64,000 bases of DNA, from positions 62,001 to 126,000 of the forward strand of contig JAGYKL010000007.1 of the NCBI GenBank assembly GCA_018401705.1, in the 5' to 3' direction. Below are positions 55,169 through 63,595 of this stretch, in pieces. The position numbers and the translations under genes were made by a program. The notes beneath the pieces are model-generated. The model was not told the DNA's origin, searched no databases, and was given only the letters and a program-made list of their open reading frames with translations. Positions within the stretch are counted from its first letter, which is position 1, and the number at the start of each line of letters is the position of its first letter. This stretch comes from Bacteroidia bacterium. Its GTDB lineage: Bacteria > Bacteroidota > Bacteroidia > M30B66.

Positions 55169-56551
55169 ATGAAACCAAAATTACAATTAACACCCAAGAA
55201 TAAAGTTAAGGTTCGCGCTTCAGTAAGATTAGCTTACGTAGGTGCGACTTTTGCAGTTCTGGTAGCCACGGCATTCTTAATCTACTATAATTTAGGGGAC
55301 TCAGAAAAATCGATAGCTAATGAGCAAACTTACTTAAATGGCTTTAGTAAAAGAGCACCTCTTTTCATTTCAAATGATATTATTAGAGGCCAGGAACTCT
55401 TAAAAGATTTCCCTGTATTAATAAATATTAAAAATGATGAATTAAAACATGTCTCAAAAGGAGGTTTCGTTGTAAATCCAAAAGGTTTAGATATAAGAAT
55501 TACAAAAGCCGATGGCATAAGTTCCCTGGCTTCTCAAATTGAATCCTATAATCCTAATAGCGGAGAGGTTTCATTATGGGTAATGATAGACTCTTTATCT
55601 GAAAAATATGGTAGAGACTTGTTCCTCTATTACAGTAACTCAACGATAAACTCAGATCTCCCGGCTGTAATTTGGTCAAATGGCTATCAAGCTATTTGGC
55701 ATCTCAATGGCAATGCATTTGTCGCAAACACTAGAAAAATAAAAACTACCGCTCAAGGAACATCAGATACTGAAGGAAAAATATCGATGAGTAAAAAATT
55801 CTCAGCAGATAGAAAAGACTATTTAAGTTGTGGTTATGTTAAAGAACTTGACTTGCAAGGAAGCTTTACAATTTCAACATGGTTATACCTTAATGAATTG
55901 AACAAAAAACAAGTAATTCTCTCTAATCAAGGCGACTTACCTCAAGGATACTCGATGTACATCAATGAAAACAATCAACTTTGCGCTGATTTCTATAACG
56001 CATCAGGCAAGTTGATTCAATTTAGTGATGAATCAGATTCGGAAATTCTTGATAAAGACAGGTGGTACCATGTTAACATTGTATTCTCTTCAGAAGAAAA
56101 AAAACTAACATCATACGTAGATGGAATTGCTGATAGGTTTGCAACGGTAATTGATGTTCCTCATCCCAGCGCAGCTGAGTTACAAATTGGAAGAAACCAA
56201 TTTGATAAAGATTCATATTTTAATGGACTACTTGATGAAATAAGAATTGCAAATGTTCCACGCTCTCAGCTATGGTTAGCAACAGTCTTTTACAATGAGT
56301 CTTTGGCAGACAAGCTTTTCAGTTTAGGCGCTTCAGAAGATTTAAACCTAAGTGCCGAAGCACAGAAAGCAAGCAAAAAAGCAATAATGAGTTTGGAAGA
56401 TGAAAATCTAAAGAACAATTCTAAGAACAATACGCTCAATAAAACAAAGTCGAGTGGTAGCGCTCAAGTCCCAGGCGTTCTAAGCAATAATGCCGAAGTA
56501 TTACAAGCTAGACTAAACAATATCAAAAGGGTAGCTGACGAAAATAATTAA
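55169..56551 (+). CDS. DUF2341-LamG protein B3, no T9SS sorting domain
   Basis: 460 residues. Basic N-terminus (1-20), hydrophobic segment (about 21-41), then LGDSEKSIAN as in B2. DUF2341 about 60-158 (FPVLINIKNDELKHV, KGLDIRITKADG, SLWVMID). LamG about 172-375 (FTISTWLYLNELN, WYHVNIVFSS, SYFNGLLDEIRIA). Where B1 and B2 continue with an Fn3-like and a T9SS domain, B3 has an 80-residue polar, Asn/Lys/Ser-rich tail. So B3 probably stays anchored in the inner membrane with its domains in the periplasm (inference). Not an obvious frameshift: the tail is in one clean open frame. Confidence 0.75.
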   Translation: MKPKLQLTPKNKVKVRASVRLAYVGATFAVLVATAFLIYYNLGDSEKSIANEQTYLNGFSKRAPLFISNDIIRGQELLKDFPVLINIKNDELKHVSKGGFVVNPKGLDIRITKADGISSLASQIESYNPNSGEVSLWVMIDSLSEKYGRDLFLYYSNSTINSDLPAVIWSNGYQAIWHLNGNAFVANTRKIKTTAQGTSDTEGKISMSKKFSADRKDYLSCGYVKELDLQGSFTISTWLYLNELNKKQVILSNQGDLPQGYSMYINENNQLCADFYNASGKLIQFSDESDSEILDKDRWYHVNIVFSSEEKKLTSYVDGIADRFATVIDVPHPSAAELQIGRNQFDKDSYFNGLLDEIRIANVPRSQLWLATVFYNESLADKLFSLGASEDLNLSAEAQKASKKAIMSLEDENLKNNSKNNTLNKTKSSGSAQVPGVLSNNAEVLQARLNNIKRVADENN

Positions 56552-56613
56552 GCAAAAATAAAATGTAAAAATATCTGCATGTTTTTCTTTTAATTAGTGG
56601 AAGACAAAAACAA

Positions 56614-57948
56614 ATGAGCCCGGAGGATATTTTCATTGAGGTCGTAATGGTTTCAGCATTTGAAGCTATTTTATTTTTCCAGTTTGCCTATGTGATATCA
56701 CAATGGATATTCATTCGCCGCCCTGAATACCTTTGGTATGCCGCATATATTCTAGGCATGTTAACCTATACCTTGGTTATCTATGAGTACTTACCTTCTG
56801 TGCACCTGAGCGAAGAGCTTACCTTCACTCCAAGAGTTCACTTTGATAAAGTATTACCTTTTATCTGTTACTATTTCTATTATCGGTTTGCTCGGGCATT
56901 TCTAGATATGAAAACTGAACTCCCCAACCTTAATAGATATATTAAATACCTTGAATATTTTCTTTTGAGTTACTGTGCGGTGGATCTATTATGGAAGTTT
57001 CTTGGCCAAAATCCAATTGATGGAGAATTCATATTTCATATTAGCTCAACAATTTTATTTATCTGTTCTCTAATTTTAATAATTATATTTCTTAAGAAGA
57101 AAATAAAACTTTCCTTTTTCTTGGTTTTCGGAGCAATAGTAATAGCTATAGGAAGTTTTGGCACAATGATACTGATGATGAGAGAGCAAGCTGGCTTCTC
57201 TACTTTCATGCCTCCTTTTCTTTTAAATAATATTGCTGTTGTGATTGAACTTTTGGCTTTCACTACTGGACTTGCTTACAAAGCACGTCTTGAAGAGATT
57301 GAAAAAGTAAAATTTCAAAAATCTTTAATTGTTGAGTTAGAAAATAACATCAAACTAAACAATCAAATACAAAATATCAGAAAAAGCATTGCTTTGGAAA
57401 TCCATTCAGAAATTGGTGAAAACGTTAGTGACATCAGCATCTATTCGGCTCTAGCTTCAAAAAGCCAAATCAACAATCCCGAAGAAACAAGAGACTATTT
57501 ATTAAAAATTCGACAAACCTCCTTGGAAGTGGTTGCTAATATGCAAGATTTCATTTGGACTCTTTTTCCTGAAAACGCAAGCTTAAACAATCTAATCCTA
57601 AAACTTGAACAAATTCAGAATGAAATACTTCGACCAAATAAGGTGGATTTTGAAATCATTCTTAACGAAACAATTAAAAGCAAGGAATTTATCCTTCCAT
57701 TGGATTTCAACCGCCTAAACATTGGCTTATTCAGGAAAATTTGCATCCATGGAGTTAGATTCAATATCAACTTAATTCAAGTTGTGATTTCAGAAGATTT
57801 TGTATTGTATAAAATTCCCTTTAATGAAAATGAATCAGATTCAATTAGCGATGTGCTCTCTAAATTCAAGCATAGGTTTGAAGCAATCAAGAATATCCAA
57901 AATGGCAATGTCGAAATTCGAATAAGCATACCTAAATTTAGCTATTGA
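56614..57948 (+). CDS. 7TM sensor histidine kinase relative, probable pseudokinase
   Basis: 444 residues. Seven hydrophobic helices in 1-225, as in 7TM sensor kinases, then a coiled coil (225-255) and a HisKA_3-like dimerisation domain: IALEIHSEIGENVSDISIYSALASK with H264, and a later DFIWTLFPENASLNNLILKLEQ. The acidic residue after the histidine is replaced by serine. The following ATP-binding part (about 345-444) lacks the N-box asparagine (normally KEAxNNxxKH) and the DNG lid; IPFNENESD stands there instead. It may therefore signal without phosphorylating. It begins 62 bases after B3 and lies 32 bases before the response regulator gene. Confidence 0.8.
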   Translation: MSPEDIFIEVVMVSAFEAILFFQFAYVISQWIFIRRPEYLWYAAYILGMLTYTLVIYEYLPSVHLSEELTFTPRVHFDKVLPFICYYFYYRFARAFLDMKTELPNLNRYIKYLEYFLLSYCAVDLLWKFLGQNPIDGEFIFHISSTILFICSLILIIIFLKKKIKLSFFLVFGAIVIAIGSFGTMILMMREQAGFSTFMPPFLLNNIAVVIELLAFTTGLAYKARLEEIEKVKFQKSLIVELENNIKLNNQIQNIRKSIALEIHSEIGENVSDISIYSALASKSQINNPEETRDYLLKIRQTSLEVVANMQDFIWTLFPENASLNNLILKLEQIQNEILRPNKVDFEIILNETIKSKEFILPLDFNRLNIGLFRKICIHGVRFNINLIQVVISEDFVLYKIPFNENESDSISDVLSKFKHRFEAIKNIQNGNVEIRISIPKFSY

Positions 57949-57980
57949 AATTCTTTCTCAATAGTGTGTACTTTGACCTT

Positions 57981-58613
57981 ATGACTCATGTAATTATTTA
58001 TGATGATAATGCCACGCGAAGAGAAAGTCTTAAGATTCTTCTTGAGTCGGCCGAAGGCTATATCGTATGCGGGATGTTTGGAAATTGTGTGCATGTGGAG
58101 CAGCACATGAAAGAGTTTGAACCTGATATAGTTCTGATGGATATTCAAATGCCTGAATGCGATGGCATTGAAGGCGTTAAGAAAATTAGTGAGTTTTTTC
58201 CTAATACTAAAGTTATCATGCAAACAGTCTTTGAGGATGATGATAAAATCTTTGATGCAATTAAATTTGGAGCATCTGGATATATTCTCAAAAAGGCTGA
58301 GCCCCATAAGATCATAGAGGCTATTGAAGAAGTGCTTCAAGGTGGATCGGCAATGACTCCAAGCATAGCGACTAAAGTCTTAGGTTTCTTTCGATCACAA
58401 TCTGATCATAATCAGAATAAATTTGGTCTCTCTGATAGGGAGAAAGAAATCCTAAACGAGCTAGTCGATGGGAAAAGCTATAAAATGGTAGCAGAAAAAC
58501 TCTCAATCAGCTATCACACTGTTAATTCGCACATAAAAAAAATCTATGATAAACTTCAAGTGCACTCAGTAGGTGAAGCTATAAGCAAGGCGATTCATCA
58601 AAAGATAGTATGA
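57981..58613 (+). CDS. LuxR/NarL-type response regulator
   Basis: 210 residues from ATG 57981 (MTHVIIYDDN); a TTG at 57945 overlaps the upstream stop and is less likely. REC domain with D54 in IVLMDIQMP and the lysine in GYILKKAEP. C-terminal helix-turn-helix (about 145-205) with LSDREKEILNELVDGKSYK and HTVNSHIKKIYDKL. It probably binds DNA and may control the A/B pairs upstream (context only). Its stop overlaps the ATG of the TPR lipoprotein gene (ATGA). Confidence 0.93.
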   Translation: MTHVIIYDDNATRRESLKILLESAEGYIVCGMFGNCVHVEQHMKEFEPDIVLMDIQMPECDGIEGVKKISEFFPNTKVIMQTVFEDDDKIFDAIKFGASGYILKKAEPHKIIEAIEEVLQGGSAMTPSIATKVLGFFRSQSDHNQNKFGLSDREKEILNELVDGKSYKMVAEKLSISYHTVNSHIKKIYDKLQVHSVGEAISKAIHQKIV

Positions 58614-59353
58614 AATCACTTCTTCTAAGTTTATTTGTTCTGTGTTTCGCATGTATCTCATGCGATAGAGTAAAACTTCTAACAAACGACAAAGAAAACA
58701 GCCTTAATCTATTAACTGTCAAGAAATCACTCGACGAAGCAGCATATTTAATGGATGAAGCGAGAATGGCTGAGGCTCAAAGCATTCTCATCGAAACACT
58801 TCAAAATGAAAGTATCGAATTATCAAAAGCCGATAAATACTACTTAAATTCTTTCCTTGCCGAGATAATGTACTATTCGGCACATTTTGATCAAGGAATG
58901 AATTATTCAAGAAGGGCAAAAGCACTTGCCATTGAAATGAATAATGAGCCTATGCAGGGAAGCTCTGACAATTTCCTTGGTCTATTTTATCTAAACAAGA
59001 ATTTTCTTGACAGTGCTATTGTCAATTTCAAAAATGCCCTTGAGCTTATTGGCGAAAATGACACGACGCTTTGGTTAAGCAGAAGATACCATGTATACAA
59101 CAATCTAGGTGAGGCCTATTTAAAACTTAAACTTCCTGATTCTGTAAAGTACTACACCAATAAGGCGATTGAAATTTGCGAAAGAGATAGTATCCCAAGA
59201 GCCTATGCTCTTGGGATGTGGAACCTATCTGAACTCTCAATAATTGAAGGATATTTCAGCAAGGCTTTATCATATTCAAATAATGGATTGAAAGCAATTG
59301 GAAATGAGGAAAGCTTAAATGATGTAAGGCTTTTTTGCTTGGTTCTAAAATGA
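58610..59353 (+). CDS. TPR lipoprotein, N-terminal half of a split sensor kinase
   Basis: 247 residues. Lipobox ACISC gives acylation at C18. Then tetratricopeptide-like helices (about 40-235), with YYLNSFLAEIMYYSAHFDQG and DNFLGLFYLNKNFLDSAI as clear repeats. In this phylum such TPR domains normally continue into a membrane helix and kinase core in one chain. Here the frame ends at a TGA (59351-59353) that overlaps an ATG (59350) in the -1 frame, from which the kinase continues. An extra T in the T6 run at 59331-59336 would restore a single 620-residue protein. Either a frameshift, a sequencing error or a true split. Confidence 0.75.
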   Translation: MKSLLLSLFVLCFACISCDRVKLLTNDKENSLNLLTVKKSLDEAAYLMDEARMAEAQSILIETLQNESIELSKADKYYLNSFLAEIMYYSAHFDQGMNYSRRAKALAIEMNNEPMQGSSDNFLGLFYLNKNFLDSAIVNFKNALELIGENDTTLWLSRRYHVYNNLGEAYLKLKLPDSVKYYTNKAIEICERDSIPRAYALGMWNLSELSIIEGYFSKALSYSNNGLKAIGNEESLNDVRLFCLVLK

Positions 59354-60468
59354 AAGCATTTGCAATTGAAGAAGACAAGGGAAAGATTTTATCTGTTCTC
59401 GAAGAGTCGAAAAAATATTTGAAAACCGAGCATACAAGCATATACTCAAAATCTGAATTTATAAAGGCCGCTATTCAATCTCTAATCTCGACCGATCAGC
59501 TTTCTATTGCTTCTCCACTTCAAACTGAATTAAGAAATCTAGAAGAGCAACTTAAGAATGAAGAAGATATTTCAAGAATCAAAATTCTAAATAACTACTA
59601 TCAAAATGAACAAAAACTTCTTTTAATTAGGGAAGAAAAAGAGAAACAAGAACTAACGCTATTTCTAACAAATTCATTAAACATAGCTCTAGCAGCACTC
59701 TTTATTGTTTGTTTAGCATTGGTTTTCTTCATTAGATTTAATTCAAATCAAAAGGAAAAAATTCAACTTCTAGCATTTGAAGCTGAAAAGGAAGAGTTAA
59801 AAAGAATTCAAGAGTTTAAAGCTATGAAATCTAATTTTGAATCTTTACAAAATGAACGAAACAGAATTGCTAAAGAACTACACGATGATATTGGAAGTAG
59901 CTTAAGTAGCATTAGCATTTTTACAAGTTTAGCCATTGAAGCTTTACCTGAAAGAATAGAAAAAGCTGAGAACTTAATGCAAAGGGTAAAAAGCCAAGCG
60001 TCAAATATTGCTGATAATCTTTCAGATTTAATCTGGGCAGTATATTCTAAAAACGATACTTATGGCCATCTCATAATTCGAATGAAAAATTTCTGTTACG
60101 AAATTCTAAATGAAAAAAACATTGAAACAGAGTTTAACTTCGATCCTGAAATCCAAGATTTGCTTGCCGATCTAAAAATTAGAAAAAACCTAATTCAGTT
60201 TTTTAAAGAGGCTGTAAATAATATTTTAAAATATAGCAAAGCAAGCCACATTGAAATCTCACTAATAGAAAATGAAGGATATTTGAAATTATTAATCATT
60301 GACAACGGGATTGGATTTGACGACCAAACAGTGATTGAAGGCAACGGTTTTACTTCATTCAGAGCAAGAGCCAAAGCAATGAATGGAAAAATGCAAATTA
60401 CCAGTCAACCTGGTAATGGAACCCAGGTTTGGGTAGAATTTGAACTAACTAAGCAAATGACAGATTAA
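59350..60468 (+). CDS. Histidine kinase, C-terminal half of the split TPR sensor
   Basis: 372 residues from ATG 59350. Residues 1-75 continue the TPR-like helices, a coiled coil follows (about 60-105), one membrane segment (about 108-128) and a HisKA_3 core: RIAKELHDDIGSSLSSISIF with H178. ATP-binding domain with N-box FKEAVNNILKYS, DNGIGFD and GNGFTSFRARAKAMNG. All catalytic motifs are intact, unlike in the kinase relative at 56614. Alone it has no signal for exporting its N-terminal half, which argues that it belongs to the upstream lipoprotein. Coupled by an ATGA overlap. Confidence 0.85.
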   Translation: MKAFAIEEDKGKILSVLEESKKYLKTEHTSIYSKSEFIKAAIQSLISTDQLSIASPLQTELRNLEEQLKNEEDISRIKILNNYYQNEQKLLLIREEKEKQELTLFLTNSLNIALAALFIVCLALVFFIRFNSNQKEKIQLLAFEAEKEELKRIQEFKAMKSNFESLQNERNRIAKELHDDIGSSLSSISIFTSLAIEALPERIEKAENLMQRVKSQASNIADNLSDLIWAVYSKNDTYGHLIIRMKNFCYEILNEKNIETEFNFDPEIQDLLADLKIRKNLIQFFKEAVNNILKYSKASHIEISLIENEGYLKLLIIDNGIGFDDQTVIEGNGFTSFRARAKAMNGKMQITSQPGNGTQVWVEFELTKQMTD

Positions 60469-60510
60469 AAAAGTAATTTCACTTTTACTATTCTGCAAAA
60501 GTCCAGTTCT

Positions 60511-61053
60511 GTGTTAAATCCAGGAGAGCAAATCTTACAAATCATTAAAAAGCATAGTGGTGAAAATCTACCACATGAGATTATTTCAAGGAATTCTAAT
60601 CTAATTTTAGAAGGACAAACTGAAAGTTCTATTTACTACATCCTTTCAGGAGCTGTAAGAGCAGTTTATACAACAGATAATGAAGAGCATTCCATTAGAT
60701 TTGGCTACGAAGGATCAATAATCACATCTCTTCAATCTTTGCTAAACAATAAGCCTTCCTCCTATTCTATTCAAGCTATAAGAAAAACTGAATTCATTAG
60801 AATTCCATCAAAATTACTATTCAACACTATAGAAATAAATACAGAATTAAATCATCTGTACAAATCTCTTATTGAAAATCTTATAGTTCAACAGCTCGAA
60901 AGGGAGATTGATATCCTAACAACTTCACCGGAGGAGAGATATAATAGAGTTTTAAAAAGAAGTCCTAAACTTTTCCAGCAAATTCCTGCAAAATATATTG
61001 CTTCCTATTTAAGAATGACGCCTGAAACATTAAGCCGTATTCGAAAATCTTGA
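60511..61053 (+). CDS. Crp/Fnr family transcriptional regulator
   Basis: 180 residues. Cyclic-nucleotide-binding-like domain (about 10-120; ILEGQTESSIYYILSGAVR, FGYEGSIITSLQSLL) and a helix-turn-helix at the end (IPAKYIASYLRMTPETLSRIRKS). No Fnr-type cysteines. The start is GTG at 60511. Similar short Crp-like regulators are common in Bacteroidota. It lies 42 bases after the kinase and could be the last gene of the regulatory set; its ligand is unknown. Confidence 0.88.
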   Translation: MLNPGEQILQIIKKHSGENLPHEIISRNSNLILEGQTESSIYYILSGAVRAVYTTDNEEHSIRFGYEGSIITSLQSLLNNKPSSYSIQAIRKTEFIRIPSKLLFNTIEINTELNHLYKSLIENLIVQQLEREIDILTTSPEERYNRVLKRSPKLFQQIPAKYIASYLRMTPETLSRIRKS

Positions 61054-61097
61054 TTTAAATCAAACATTTTAAAATTAATTCAGCGGAGATTTGAATT

Positions 61098-61658
61098 ATG
61101 AAGAAAGCAAGCAATAAAGAACTCATCTCCGAACTGACAAATCAAAACTTCCGCCATATTGAAAAGGCGTTACTATTATCAAAAACACAAAACAATTTAC
61201 TCATAAAGAAGCCAAATTCAATTGCATGGAGCGCACAAGAAGCTGTTGAGCATTTAAATAGATATTTTGATTTCTACTTGCCTGAAATTAAAAAATGCAT
61301 CCAAACTGGTTTAGCTAATTCTGCCAAAAAGGAATTCAAAAGTGGATGGCTTGGAAATTACTTTGTGAAATCGATGCAGGCAATTGATGGCAAAGTGAAG
61401 CCTATTAAAACTTTAAAGGACAAAGACCCAGCACTATATGGCAGCATCAGAGAAAATAATATTTTGATATTTATTAATAATTTAAATGAATTTAGTACTT
61501 TAATTCTAGCAGCAGAACAACTAGACTTGAACAAAACAAAAACATCGATTAGCTTAAGCAAGTTCATTAAACTGCAGCTGGGCGACACGCTTAGATTTAT
61601 TGTAAATCATAACGAAAGACATATTAATCAGGCTTTAGGTGCTGCTGAACTTCTTTAA
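61098..61658 (+). CDS. DinB family protein
   Basis: 186 residues, four-helix bundle. The metal ligands seem present: H in EAVEHLNRY (about 54) and two histidines in IVNHNERHINQA (about 171 and 175), the DinB/YfiT pattern. These proteins are often thiol-dependent transferases or of unknown role. Located 44 bases after the Crp-like gene, possibly co-transcribed. Confidence 0.82.
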   Translation: MKKASNKELISELTNQNFRHIEKALLLSKTQNNLLIKKPNSIAWSAQEAVEHLNRYFDFYLPEIKKCIQTGLANSAKKEFKSGWLGNYFVKSMQAIDGKVKPIKTLKDKDPALYGSIRENNILIFINNLNEFSTLILAAEQLDLNKTKTSISLSKFIKLQLGDTLRFIVNHNERHINQALGAAELL

Positions 61659-61749
61659 AAAGAAATTAATATCTAGAAATTTTAAAACTGAAAGAACTAA
61701 GCGGATGGTTTCCTGTTATTTTATGAGTACTTTGCAGAAAACTTAATTT

Positions 61750-62592
61750 ATGGCCACATTTCAACAACAAGATTTTGGAGGATTTAATCCTAAAAGACTT
61801 AGTATCATATACATCATTGCAGGAGCAGTTATTTTACTTATTTTCTTATCAAAAGCCTCTGTTACAATAAATGCCGGAGAAAGCGGCGTTCTTTTCAAAA
61901 CGTTGGGCAATGGTGTAGAAACAGATAGAACTTACGGAGAAGGTTTTCATATTATTGCTCCTTGGAATAAAATGATTAAATATGAAGTTCGACAGCAGGA
62001 AAAGCTGGAACGAATGGCTGTTCTTTCATCAAATGGTCTGGAAATTTCTGTAGAAGTGTCAATGTGGTATCAACCTAAATTAGATAAACTACCATTATTG
62101 CATCAGCAAAAAGGAGAAGATTATTCTGAGCGTATTGTAGCACCTGCAATAAGATCTGCTACACGAAGTGTTATTGGTAGATATACACCAGAAGAAATTT
62201 ACTCAACAAAAAGGGACGTAATTCAAGAAGAGATTCAAATTGAAACTAAAAAAATTCTCGACAATCAGTTTGTGCAATTGAATGAATGTCTTGTGCGCGA
62301 CATCACACTCCCACCTACCATTAAAACTGCTATTGAGAATAAATTGAAGCAAGAACAAGAAAGTCTTGAGTATGAGTTCAAGTTAACAAAAGCTCAGAAA
62401 GAAGCCGAAAGACAAACTATTGATGCCGAAGGAAAAGCAAATGCGAATCGCATACTAAACGCATCATTAACTGAGAAGATTCTTCAAGAAAAAGGAATTA
62501 ATGCCACACTTGAACTTGCAAAATCGCCTAACTCAAAAATTGTAATTATCGGCGACAAAGACGGAATGCCTTTGATTCTCGGAAATCAGTAG
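61750..62592 (+). CDS. Prohibitin/SPFH family membrane protein
   Basis: 280 residues. Membrane helix about 17-38, SPFH domain about 40-200 (NAGESGVLFKTLGNGVE, IRSATRSVIGRYTPEEIY), then a coiled coil (about 195-245, KLTKAQKEAERQTIDAEGKANANR). It probably forms large rings in the inner membrane that organise proteases or lipids, as prohibitins and HflK/HflC do. Own transcription unit. Confidence 0.92.
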   Translation: MATFQQQDFGGFNPKRLSIIYIIAGAVILLIFLSKASVTINAGESGVLFKTLGNGVETDRTYGEGFHIIAPWNKMIKYEVRQQEKLERMAVLSSNGLEISVEVSMWYQPKLDKLPLLHQQKGEDYSERIVAPAIRSATRSVIGRYTPEEIYSTKRDVIQEEIQIETKKILDNQFVQLNECLVRDITLPPTIKTAIENKLKQEQESLEYEFKLTKAQKEAERQTIDAEGKANANRILNASLTEKILQEKGINATLELAKSPNSKIVIIGDKDGMPLILGNQ

Positions 62593-62649
62593 AAAAATGT
62601 GCAAATCAGGAACGGTTAAAAACTATTGAAAAACGGAGGAGGTTCCCTC

Positions 62650-62680
62650 TTGCTCAATCCATTTGCTGCATTTACTTTCG
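62650..62680 (+). promoter_or_regulatory. Promoter of the transketolase gene
   Basis: TTG (62650-62652), 20-base spacer, then TACTTTCG (62673-62680; one mismatch to TAnnTTTG). It ends 4 bases before the ATG at 62685, so the transcript may be leaderless. Confidence 0.4.
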
Positions 62681-62684
62681 TTGC

Positions 62685-63530
62685 ATGGCAACAATAAAGG
62701 AACTGGAGCAAATAGCTTCTCAGGTAAGAAGAGATATCGTTAGACAAGTTCATGCAGTAAACTCGGGGCACCCCGGTGGATCATTGGGATGTGCCGATTT
62801 TTTCGTGGCTTTGTATTTCAGAATTCTAAATCACAAGCCTCAAGGCTTTACGATGGATGGGAATGGAGAAGATTTATTCTTCCTCTCTAATGGTCACATC
62901 TCTCCTGTTTGGTATAGTGTTTTAGCTCGCAGCGGCTACTTCCCAGTTGCAGAACTAAAAACTTTCAGAAAGTTAAATAGCCGTTTGCAAGGGCATCCGA
63001 CAACACATGAAGGATTACCAGGCGTAAGAATGGCATCAGGTTCTTTAGGTCAGGGAATGTCGGTTGCTATTGGAGCTGCTTTAAGCAAGAAATTAAATGG
63101 CGATAAAAGCATTGTCTATAGTTTGCATGGGGATGGCGAGCTTCAAGAAGGACAAGTTTGGGAAGCAGCCATGTATGCAGCCGCTAATAAAGTTGACAAT
63201 CTAATATCTACAATAGATGTTAATGGTCAGCAGATTGATGGCAGTACTGATGAAGTGCTTAGTCTCGGGAATTTAAGAGCTAAATGGGAAGCTTTTGGAT
63301 GGGATGTTCTTGATGCTAATGGGAACAATATGGAAGAATTGATTACCATAATCGATCTTGCCAAAATGAATGCAGGAAAAGGAAAGCCAACCATGATTCT
63401 CATGAAAACAGAGATGGGAATGGGTGTTGATTTTATGATGGGCTCTCACAAATGGCATGGAGTTGCACCCAATGACGAACAATTAGCAAATGCACTTTCT
63501 CAACTTCAGGAAACTCTTGGTGATTATTAA
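62685..63530 (+). CDS. Transketolase, N-terminal subunit
   Basis: 281 residues, the N-terminal (thiamine-diphosphate binding) half of transketolase. RRDIVRQVHAVNSGHPGGSLG, DLFFLSNGHISPVWY and HGDGELQEGQVWEAAMYAA carry the typical metal/TPP motifs. It needs a C-terminal subunit, usually encoded by the next gene in split systems; here the next reading frame is a von Willebrand A protein instead. Acts in the pentose phosphate pathway, cytoplasmic. Confidence 0.92.
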   Translation: MATIKELEQIASQVRRDIVRQVHAVNSGHPGGSLGCADFFVALYFRILNHKPQGFTMDGNGEDLFFLSNGHISPVWYSVLARSGYFPVAELKTFRKLNSRLQGHPTTHEGLPGVRMASGSLGQGMSVAIGAALSKKLNGDKSIVYSLHGDGELQEGQVWEAAMYAAANKVDNLISTIDVNGQQIDGSTDEVLSLGNLRAKWEAFGWDVLDANGNNMEELITIIDLAKMNAGKGKPTMILMKTEMGMGVDFMMGSHKWHGVAPNDEQLANALSQLQETLGDY

Positions 63531-63595
63531 GAGAAAACTATTACTATGCTAAACGAAGATGTTTTCCGTTCTAATTAGACCAAGCATTTAAAATA

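Noticed and set aside
59327-59340. Programmed -1 ribosomal frameshift at the T6 run between TPR lipoprotein and kinase
   Set aside because: The 0-frame codons CTT TTT TGC do not form a good X-XXY-YYZ slippery heptamer: after a -1 slip the cysteine tRNA would have to read TTG. A homopolymer error, mutation or re-initiation is more likely.
49210-61097. The A/B array plus regulators as a mobile genetic element
   Set aside because: No integrase, transposase, tRNA target, flanking direct repeats or composition jump could be seen; lateral origin stays a guess.
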